NCBI RefSeq assembly: GCF_900110755.1
Contig: NZ_FOFF01000007.1
Location: 1-64,000, forward strand
DNA length: 64,000 nucleotides
Direction: 5' to 3'
Source: Streptomyces sp. yr375
GTDB lineage: Bacteria > Actinomycetota > Actinomycetes > Streptomycetales > Streptomycetaceae
Shown: positions 58,237 through 64,000 of the stretch, piece after piece
Layout of the letters: each line of letters opens with the position of its first letter
Position numbering within the stretch: position 1 is the first letter of the stretch
Program-made: the position numbers and the translations under genes
The notes under the pieces: generated by a model
Databases searched by the model: none
Told to the model about the DNA's origin: nothing
What the model saw: the letters and a program-made list of their open reading frames with translations, nothing else

Positions 58237-59783
58237 TGCTGCTGCGCTCCTTCCTGCGCTACGCCGGCGGATGCCGCGTCGGGGCCGAGCTGGCGGGGTG
58301 CGACGGGCGGCGGCGCGCCGTCGGACGGCAGGGCGGCCGGAGTCTCCGTCGGGCCCTCGGCGAGCACCCAGGTGTCCTTGGAGCCGCCGCCCTGGCTGGA
58401 GTTGACGATCAGGTTGCCCTCCTGGAGCGCGACGCGGGTCAGCCCGCCGGGCAGCACCCAGACCTCGTTGCCGTCGTTGACGGCGAACGGCCGCAGGTCG
58501 ATGTGGCGCGGCGCCATCCGTTCGCCCGCGAGGGTGGGGGAGGTGGACAGGGCGACCGGCCGCTGCGCGATGAAGCCGCGCGGGTCGGCGGCGACGGCCC
58601 TGCGCGTCTTCTCCAGCGTCTTGGCGTCGGCCTTGGGGCCGATGACGATGCCCTGTCCGCCCGCGCCGTCGACCGGCTTGACGACCAGCCGGTCGATCTG
58701 GTCGAGGACCGCCTCCAACTGCCCGGGCTCGTCCGGGCGGTACGACTCCACGTTGGGGAGAATCGGTTCCTCGCCCAGGTAGTACCGGATCAGGTCCGGG
58801 ACGTACGTGTAGAGGAGCTTGTCGTCGGCGATGCCGTTGCCGACGGCGTTGGCGAGGGTGACCCGGCCGGCGACGGCCGCCGTCATGATGCCGGGGCAGC
58901 CGATCACCGAGTCGGGGCGGAAGTGCAGCGGATCGAGGAAGTCGTCGTCCAGCCGCCGGTAGACGACGTGGACCGGGACCTCGCCCTTCGTGGTGCGCAT
59001 CCACACCCGGTTGTTACGGCACACCAGGTCGTGCCCCTCGACCAACTGCACGCCCATCAGCCGTGCCAGCAGCGCGTGTTCGAAGTAGGCGGCGTTGCTG
59101 GGCCCGGGGGTCAGGACGACGACCCGCGGGTCCGAGGTCCCGGCGGGCGCGGCGGCGCGCAGCGCGGCCAGCAGCCGCGCCGGATAGCCGTCCACCGGCA
59201 CCACGTGCTGCCCGTCGAACAGCGACGGGAACACCCGGGTCATGGCCCGCCGGTTCTCGATGACGTACGACACCCCGCTGGGCACCCGGACGTTGTCCTC
59301 GAGGACCCGGAAGTCCCCGGCCTCGTCCCGGACGAGGTCGATGCCGGCGACGTGGATGCGCACCCCGCCGGGCGGCTCGACCCCGTGGGCCGCGCGGTGG
59401 AAGTGCGCGGAGCCCAGCAGCAGCCGCCAGGGCACGACACCGTCCTCGAAGGCGCGGCAGGGCCCGTAGGCGTCCGCGAGATAGGCCTCCAGGGCCCTGA
59501 CCCGCTGACTCACCCCCCGTTGTATGAAATCCCATTCGAGGGCGTCGAGGATCCTGGGCACGAGGTCCAGCGGCCAGGGCCGCTCCTCGCCCGCGAAGGC
59601 GTAGGTCACGCCACGGTCGGTGAAGGCGCGGGCCATCTGGTCGGCCCTGAAACGCAGTTCACCTGGTTCGATCGGCTGCAGCGCCGCCAGCACCGGCTCA
59701 TAGGCGGTCCTGACCTCACCCGGCCGCTCGAACATCTCGTCCCACGCGTCGGCCAACGCGTACGCGTCAAATATGTCCGCCAT
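58233..59783 (-). CDS. Circularly permuted type 2 ATP-grasp protein
   Basis: This 516-aa protein contains VLEDNVRVPSGVSYVIENRR, VVLTPGPSNAAYFEHALLA, LANAVGNGIADDKLLYTYVPD and RLVVKPVDGAGGQGIVIGPK. These are the hallmarks of CP ATP-grasp (DUF404/407-type) ligases, which join an acid to an amine using ATP. The last 40 residues are a disordered Ala/Pro tail. With the alpha-E and transglutaminase genes it likely makes a peptide-like compound or tag; the product is unknown. Confidence 0.92.
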   Translation of the reverse strand: MADIFDAYALADAWDEMFERPGEVRTAYEPVLAALQPIEPGELRFRADQMARAFTDRGVTYAFAGEERPWPLDLVPRILDALEWDFIQRGVSQRVRALEAYLADAYGPCRAFEDGVVPWRLLLGSAHFHRAAHGVEPPGGVRIHVAGIDLVRDEAGDFRVLEDNVRVPSGVSYVIENRRAMTRVFPSLFDGQHVVPVDGYPARLLAALRAAAPAGTSDPRVVVLTPGPSNAAYFEHALLARLMGVQLVEGHDLVCRNNRVWMRTTKGEVPVHVVYRRLDDDFLDPLHFRPDSVIGCPGIMTAAVAGRVTLANAVGNGIADDKLLYTYVPDLIRYYLGEEPILPNVESYRPDEPGQLEAVLDQIDRLVVKPVDGAGGQGIVIGPKADAKTLEKTRRAVAADPRGFIAQRPVALSTSPTLAGERMAPRHIDLRPFAVNDGNEVWVLPGGLTRVALQEGNLIVNSSQGGGSKDTWVLAEGPTETPAALPSDGAPPPVAPRQLGPDAASAGVAQEGAQQQ

Positions 59784-60146
59784 GGGGCGACGTTAAGTGC
59801 GGCACGTAACGCGACGATCACTCGGGGATTTCCGGAAGCGCACGCGTGTACGGGGGTGTGACCATGGGGTTCCGGGGCCCGGCCGGACTCCCCCGTGGCC
59901 CGGCCGGGTCGGTTCCGCCGCCCTCGGGTGGGGAGCACCCGGGGGTTCGCGGAAGTCAACGATGCACTGTGGCAAAGGCGTTGCACCACCGTCAGCTTGT
60001 TGCAGTGCGGGGGGAGGAGGCCGGGAGAAACCTGCGCAGAGGGGTGGTTTTCCCCGGCCCCGGACGGGAGAGCCGTGTTGCGGACCCGGTCCGGGCCGCG
60101 CATAGTTGCGCTCCGGAACAGGTGTGGGCGGGGGTGGGGCGGGGCG
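59784..60146. other. 363-bp divergent region between ATP-grasp and LuxR genes
   Basis: No gene is seen here. GTTGCA-containing sequences recur (GCGTTGCACC near 59978 and TTGTTGCAGTGC near 59997), which might be regulator sites. The long frame reading through to the LuxR gene lacks coding bias before 60147. Confidence 0.4.
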
Positions 60147-61202
60147 ATGGCCGGGCACGCGACGGAGGAGCATCCCCACGGTGCCGACCGACTGTGCGAG
60201 GCCGGTGACCGCGTGTACTCCCGGGCCGTACGGCGCGGCCGGGTGCCGCGCACCGACGCCGGGCCGGTCCCCTGCCTCCTTGACCTGGCGCTCCTGCACC
60301 CCGACCCCGACGACATGGACTGGCTGGTGCCGACCTCTCCGCAGGAGGTCATGACCCGGCTGCTGCGCGGACTGTACGACGAGGTGAGCGCGAGCCGGCA
60401 CCGGATGGGCTCGGCGGTCGCCGCCTTCGAGTGGTACGCGGGCCTGGGCGGTCCGGCGGGCGGCGCGGTGACCGGGGAGGGCGCGGCGATCCGCGTCCTG
60501 GACGGCGCCGCCCGGATCCAGGCGGCGCTGGACGCGGCGACCGAGGCGTGCACGGCCGAGGTGCTCACCGTGCAGCCCGGCGGCATCCGGCGCGAGCACG
60601 AGCTGTCGGAGGGCCTGCACCGGGCGCTGGAGCTGCGCGGGCGGGGCGTGCGGATGCGCGACCTCTACACCCACGTCGCCCGGCACGGCCAGGGCCTGCT
60701 GACCTATCTGGAGCTGATGGGCGACGCGGTGGAGGCCCGCACCCTGGACGAGGTCATCGACCGGCTGATCCTCTTCGACCGCACGGTCGCCTTCATCCCG
60801 GCCAACACCGACCGCACGATGGCCCTGGAGCTGCGCCACCCGGCCCTGATCTCCTACCTGGTCACGGCCTTCGAGCGGCTGTGGCGGCTGGCGATCCCGC
60901 TCACCGCCCCGCTGCCCGACACCCGTATCGAGGGCATCTCGCACCGCGAGCAGTCCATCGCCGCGCTGCTGGCTGAGGGCCACCAGGACGCGGTGATCGC
61001 CGAGCGGCTGGGCATCAGCGTGCGCACCTGCCGCGCCCACATCGCCCGTCTCTCGGAGACCCTGGGCGCGGCCAGCCGCACCCAACTGGGGGTGCGGATC
61101 GCGCAGGTCGGCCTGGACCGGCCGTCGGGGACGGTCAGCCCGCCGGCCCCGACCCCTGCCCCTGACTCTGTTCCCGGTCAAGGATCCCCGACTTCCCGAT
61201 GA
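60147..61202 (+). CDS. LuxR-HTH regulator, paralogue 1
   Basis: This 351-aa protein has an N-terminal helix pair (PCLLDLALLHPDPDDMDWL), a central PLD-like sensor domain (AARIQAALDAATEACTAEVLTVQP, then VRMRDLYTHVARH and ARTLDEVIDRLILFDRTVAFIP) and a C-terminal LuxR HTH (HREQSIAALLAEGHQDAVIAERLGISVRTCRAHI is the region; quoted blocks are contiguous parts). The sensor resembles TrmB-type domains. The ligand is unknown. Its last 68 bp overlap the convergent paralogue 2. ATG 60147 is chosen because upstream codons are non-coding in character. Confidence 0.82.
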   Translation: MAGHATEEHPHGADRLCEAGDRVYSRAVRRGRVPRTDAGPVPCLLDLALLHPDPDDMDWLVPTSPQEVMTRLLRGLYDEVSASRHRMGSAVAAFEWYAGLGGPAGGAVTGEGAAIRVLDGAARIQAALDAATEACTAEVLTVQPGGIRREHELSEGLHRALELRGRGVRMRDLYTHVARHGQGLLTYLELMGDAVEARTLDEVIDRLILFDRTVAFIPANTDRTMALELRHPALISYLVTAFERLWRLAIPLTAPLPDTRIEGISHREQSIAALLAEGHQDAVIAERLGISVRTCRAHIARLSETLGAASRTQLGVRIAQVGLDRPSGTVSPPAPTPAPDSVPGQGSPTSR

Positions 61203-62157
61203 GGTAGCCGAGTTGGGCGCGGCTGTCGCTGCCGAGGGTGGCGGCGAGCTTGGCGATGTGGACGCGGGCGGTGCGGACGTTCATGCCGAGGCGGTCGGCG
61301 ATGACGGCGTCGGTGTGGCCCTCGACGAGGAGCGCGGCGATGGCGCGCTGGCGCGGGGTGACGCCGTCCAGGGACGGGCGTCGCACGGCCCTCGGGTACA
61401 TCGGGGTGGCCAGTCGCCAGAGGCGGTCGAAGGTGGTCGTGAAGTACGTGAGGAGCGCGGGGTGGCGGACCTCCAGGGCCAGCCGGCCGTCCTCACCGGC
61501 GGGGATGAAGGCGACCGCGCCGTCGATGGCGATCAGCCGGTCGGTGACCTCGTCCAGGGTGCGGGCCTCCGCGTCGCCCCGGAGCTGCTCGTAGCGGGCC
61601 AGGACGAGCGGCATATGGCGCTGGGTGTGCTGGTAGAGGGTGCGGATCCGGCAGCCCCGGTCCAGCAGCGCCTGGTCGCGGGCCATGGCGACGGGCTGGG
61701 CCGCCTCGCCGCGCGGCCCGCTGTAGTGGCTGTTGGGCTGGACGCAGAGCACCTCGCTGGTCGCCTCGGCCATCGCCTCGGTGATGGCCCCGTTGATCCG
61801 CTCGGTGCCGCTCAGGATCAGCAGCGAGCCGGGCTCGGTCGCCGCGGCGGGACCGCCGGTGACGCGCATGAGGGGCTCGAACAGCGCCGCGAGCCGCTCC
61901 TCGCGGTGCCGCTCCTCGGCGATACGGGCGCCCGAGGCGCGCAGCAGCCGGTGCAGCACGAGCGCCGGGGGTACGGGTTCGAGCTGGGCGAGGTCGTCCA
62001 CCACCGGGTGCAGCAGCCCGAGGGACAGCAGGCAGGGGGCGGCCGTGTCGGCCTGCCCGGCCCCGACGCGCCCGTCGCGCAGCGCCTGCTCGTAGAGGGC
62101 GGTGCCGGCGGCGCACAGGTCGGCCACGCCGTGGGGGGAGTGGGGCGGCGCGCTCAC
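61135..62157 (-). CDS. LuxR-HTH regulator, paralogue 2
   Basis: This 340-aa protein shares its whole layout with paralogues 1 and 3: PCLLSLGLLHPVVDDLAQLE, SEVLCVQPNSHYSGPRG, CRIRTLYQHTQRHMPLVL, ARTLDEVTDRLIAIDGAVAF and the HTH with ALLVEGHTDAVIADRLGMNV. Its GTG start overlaps the stop of paralogue 3 (GTGA at 62154-62157), so the two are co-translated and may form heteromers. It is convergent with paralogue 1, with overlapping 3' ends. Confidence 0.82.
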   Translation of the reverse strand: MSAPPHSPHGVADLCAAGTALYEQALRDGRVGAGQADTAAPCLLSLGLLHPVVDDLAQLEPVPPALVLHRLLRASGARIAEERHREERLAALFEPLMRVTGGPAAATEPGSLLILSGTERINGAITEAMAEATSEVLCVQPNSHYSGPRGEAAQPVAMARDQALLDRGCRIRTLYQHTQRHMPLVLARYEQLRGDAEARTLDEVTDRLIAIDGAVAFIPAGEDGRLALEVRHPALLTYFTTTFDRLWRLATPMYPRAVRRPSLDGVTPRQRAIAALLVEGHTDAVIADRLGMNVRTARVHIAKLAATLGSDSRAQLGYLIGKSGILDREQSQGQGSGPAG

Positions 62158-63140
62158 TGCGGCTCCTGCCGGAGGATTCCCGACTGGGCGATGAGGAAGC
62201 CGAGCTGGGCGCGGCTGCCGCTGCCCAGGGCGGTGGCGAGTTTGGCGATGTGCGCCCGGCAGGTGCGTACGTTCATGCCGAGGCGGCGCGCGATCGCCTC
62301 GTCGACATGCCCCTCGATCAGCAGCTTCGCGATGGAGTGCTGGATGTCGGTGATGCCGTCGGGCGCGGTCTCGTACGGGGCGCCGGTGGCCAGGGGTACG
62401 GCGCGGCCCCACATGAACTCGAAGACCTTGATCAGGTAGCGGACGAGCCCGGGGTGCCGGAGTTCGAGGGCGACCTGCCCGTCGTCGCGGGTCGGGATGA
62501 AGGCCACCGTCTCGTCGCACACGATCAGCCGCTCGACGAGTTCGTCGATGGTGCGGTACTCCACCTTGCCGTCGGTGAACTGGGAGACGTAGCCCAGGGT
62601 CTCGGGGCTGTAGCGGGCCGTGTGCTGGTAGAGGGTGCGGATCCGGCAGCCGCGTTCGATCAGCGGCCGGTCCCGCTCCAGCCCCTGGACGAGGGTGTGC
62701 TCCAGGCGGCGGCGGCTCGGCTGGACGGTGAGCATCTCGGTCTGGCACTGGGAGGTGGCCAGATCGAGCGCCGCGTTGATCCGGTCGATGCCCTCCAGCA
62801 CCGTGATCGAGTGCGTGGCCGGCGTCGGCTGGGCGCTGAGGGTCATGAACGGCTCGAAAGCGTCGGCGAGCTCCACCGACAGCCGCCGGCGCTGGGTTAT
62901 CTCGCGTTCGATCGGGTTGAGCAACTGGGACAGGGCGATCGACGGGGGCACCGGGCGCAGCCAGTTCGCGTCGTCGGGGTCGGCGTGAAGCAGGGCGAAC
63001 TCCATCAAACACGGAGCGGGCTCCACGTCCGCACGGGCTATGCGGCCCGTCCGAAGAGCGTTCCCATAGAGACGGCGACCTTCCTCGCACAGCTCAGTCG
63101 ACGCATGAGGATGTGTCTGGCTTGTCTCATTTTTCGTCAA
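62154..63140 (-). CDS. LuxR-HTH regulator, paralogue 3
   Basis: This 328-aa protein starts at TTG 63140 with GGTGGAG upstream. Motifs are PCLMEFALLHADPDDANWLR, INAALDLATSQCQTEMLTVQ, CRIRTLYQHTARYSPETLGY, RTIDELVERLIVCDETVAFI and the HTH region AKLLIEGHVDEAIARRLGMN. It is divergent from the DSTW-repeat peptide gene at 63253. The 112-bp gap contains inverted repeats, so it probably controls that gene. It is first in a coupled pair with paralogue 2. Confidence 0.84.
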   Translation of the reverse strand: MTKNETSQTHPHASTELCEEGRRLYGNALRTGRIARADVEPAPCLMEFALLHADPDDANWLRPVPPSIALSQLLNPIEREITQRRRLSVELADAFEPFMTLSAQPTPATHSITVLEGIDRINAALDLATSQCQTEMLTVQPSRRRLEHTLVQGLERDRPLIERGCRIRTLYQHTARYSPETLGYVSQFTDGKVEYRTIDELVERLIVCDETVAFIPTRDDGQVALELRHPGLVRYLIKVFEFMWGRAVPLATGAPYETAPDGITDIQHSIAKLLIEGHVDEAIARRLGMNVRTCRAHIAKLATALGSGSRAQLGFLIAQSGILRQEPQ

Positions 63141-63157
63141 ATCTCCACCCCCCAGGG

Positions 63158-63173
63158 TCCTGAACGTGCAGGA
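63158..63173. promoter_or_regulatory. Inverted repeat between LuxR paralogue 3 and the peptide gene
   Basis: TCCTG-AACGTG-CAGGA is a 5-bp inverted repeat with a 6-bp centre. A second, longer imperfect pair (TGGCCAT and ATGGGCCA) lies at about 63192-63217. Both are candidate operators for the adjacent LuxR-type regulator. Confidence 0.35.
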
Positions 63174-63252
63174 ACATGATGCATCGATTGTGTGGCCATG
63201 ACGTGCCCGAATGGGCCATCGTCGTAGTCGACGGGGGAGAGGTGACCTTCAA

Positions 63253-63534
63253 ATGAGGACGAAGCCGACTATGCATAAGAGAATGCTTCGCTCGGCGCTT
63301 GCCGCCGCCTTCTCCGCCGCCCTGGCCTTCGGAGTGCTGAGCGGCCTTGCGGCGGCGACGGGTGACACGGCGCGCGACAGCACGTGGAGCCCGGGTGTCG
63401 ACACCGTCGCCGGAGCCGGCGACAGCACGTGGGTCGCTCCGCGCGACAGCACGTGGGTCGTCACCGCGGCGGTCAAGCCGGGCGACAGCACCTGGGCCAC
63501 TCCCGGCGACAGCACGTGGGCCGCCGAGTCATGA
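63253..63534 (+). CDS. Small secreted peptide with five DSTW repeats
   Basis: This 93-aa protein has a signal peptide (KRMLRSALAAAFSAALAFGV, cleavage near LAAATG). The remaining 55 residues carry five copies of [GR]DSTW, encoded at 63376-63387, 63421-63432, 63445-63456, 63484-63495 and 63508-63519. Spacing is 15, 8, 13 and 8 residues, and the linkers are short and Pro/Gly/Val/Ala-rich. There is no Cys. GGTGA lies 7 nt before the ATG. Repeated identical short motifs in a small exported peptide suggest a multi-core precursor or a repeat-binding surface peptide. Its stop overlaps the next gene by 4 bases. Confidence 0.8.
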   Translation: MRTKPTMHKRMLRSALAAAFSAALAFGVLSGLAAATGDTARDSTWSPGVDTVAGAGDSTWVAPRDSTWVVTAAVKPGDSTWATPGDSTWAAES

Positions 63535-63866
63535 CCACACCACCCGACGACCGCTCCTTCCGCCGCGAAATGGCCACCGCCTACCGCTCCGGCTGGCACT
63601 TCATCGACCTGGTCACCGCCATCCCCCACAGTGGTGACTCGTTGATGGTGACGGTCTTCGGTGAGCCGGTCGTCGTGACGCGCGACGAGGACGAGGACGT
63701 ACGGGCCTACCGGTGCCTGCGCAAGCCCCGCGGGGCGCCGCAGCCCGTGCGGTGTGCCATTCGTTACGGAATGATCTTTGTGAACCTGGACCAGCGGGAC
63801 CACCGGCTCGTCGAGCCCGAGGTGCCGCCCCTGAAGACCATCTCAGCCACCCCCCGCAGTGCCTGA
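63531..63866 (+). CDS. Rieske-fold-like protein lacking cluster ligands, coupled to the DSTW peptide
   Basis: This 111-aa protein reads SGWHFIDLVTAIPHSGDSLM, MVTVFGEPVVVTRDEDEDVR, AYRCLRKPRGAPQPVRCAIR and YGMIFVNLDQ. This follows the strand pattern of the Rieske domain of ring-hydroxylating oxygenases (a W-x-P-type entry, GEPVVVxRDEDG, then a loop). The expected CxH and CxxH motifs are absent; only two unpaired-looking Cys (Cys near 61 and 75) remain. It likely binds a partner rather than a 2Fe-2S cluster. The ATG lies in the peptide stop (ATGA), giving coupled translation. Function is unknown. Confidence 0.7.
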   Translation: MTTPPDDRSFRREMATAYRSGWHFIDLVTAIPHSGDSLMVTVFGEPVVVTRDEDEDVRAYRCLRKPRGAPQPVRCAIRYGMIFVNLDQRDHRLVEPEVPPLKTISATPRSA

Positions 63867-63910
63867 CGCGATTCCCCCGTCGTAAAAAGATCGCTCAGGC
63901 GCTTCCCCCC

Positions 63911-63951
63911 GCAGCGGCGTCACCGTGACCTGAACACGGTGACGCCGCTGC
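63911..63951 (+). terminator. Strong terminator after the DSTW cassette
   Basis: GCAGCGGCGTCACCGTG (63911-63927) pairs perfectly with CACGGTGACGCCGCTGC (63935-63951) around a 7-nt loop. The stem is 17 bp with no T-run. It lies 45 bp after the stop at 63866 and closes the two-gene transcript. Confidence 0.88.
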
Positions 63952-64000
63952 AGTTTGCGGGGACATTTCCGGTTATGCGCCCGCTTGAGCGTTGGCCGGA

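Noticed and set aside
56447..59783. RiPP graspetide cluster, because an ATP-grasp lies near the DSTW peptide
   Set aside because: The ATP-grasp is the circularly permuted type coupled to alpha-E and transglutaminase genes, a widespread set unrelated to graspetide ligases, and it is separated from the peptide by three regulators.

Overview
This 64 kb window is almost certainly a streptomycete chromosome. Coding sequence is very GC-rich, with GTG and TTG starts and many 4-base ATGA/GTGA stop-start overlaps. It carries a dnaK-grpE-dnaJ-hspR operon with HAIR-type HspR sites, a DUF397 / XRE-DUF5753 / HATPase trio of the whiJ-abaA type, a WhiB-like domain and a DD-less Rieske-like protein. All functional calls come from reading translations and motifs; no database search was run.

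Layout. 0-5.5 kb is accessory: a window-edge IS5-type transposase fragment, a DUF1152-like gene, a GntR/HATPase pair that looks broken, and then a 3.4 kb segment with a secreted serine hydrolase and an RHH/PIN toxin-antitoxin pair. That segment is bounded by an intact tRNA-Gly(CCC) and a partial copy of its 3' half. 5.8-18.4 kb is core: a 52-aa Cys-pair protein, dcd, a phosphoribosyltransferase, two secreted proteins, a YIP1-like membrane protein, a 763-aa membrane Fe-S oxidoreductase resembling mycobacterial EtfD, a MraY/WecA-like membrane protein with altered active-site residues, and the heat-shock operon.

18.4-30.7 kb is an unusual accessory block. It holds an 891-aa protein with a Rossmann-like domain divergent from a zinc-ribbon protein. 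It also holds an M48 membrane protease followed by a VirD4/TraM-like protein that lacks a canonical P-loop. Divergent from these is a tightly overlapped operon: 39-aa ORF, HerA/VirB4-like ATPase, acidic-repeat calpain-like cysteine protease, 87-aa protein. A three-copy 12-base repeat sits in the shared divergent promoter region. Two decayed genes (31 kb and 33.6 kb) and the whiJ-type trio follow.

34.0-55.1 kb is a chromosomal type IV secretion-like locus in two divergent arms. The 12-gene minus arm has VirB8/TcpC-like, VirB2-like, TcpE-like, VirB4, lipoprotein and VirB6/TrbL-like genes, two tandem paralogues and a WhiB-domain protein. The six-gene plus arm has a TM protein, DUF4913, a VirB8-like protein, a lytic transglycosylase/M23/NlpC triple hydrolase, a lipoprotein and VirD4. 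No relaxase or integrase is visible, so a role other than conjugation is plausible.

55.2-64 kb has an orphan XylF-like sugar-binding lipoprotein and a transglutaminase / alpha-E / circularly permuted ATP-grasp operon. It then has three paralogous LuxR-HTH regulators beside a small secreted peptide carrying five DSTW repeats. The peptide is translationally coupled to a Rieske-fold-like protein with no cluster ligands. The ATPase-protease block (21.8-30.6 kb), the T4SS-like locus and the DSTW cassette are the best candidates for undescribed biology.
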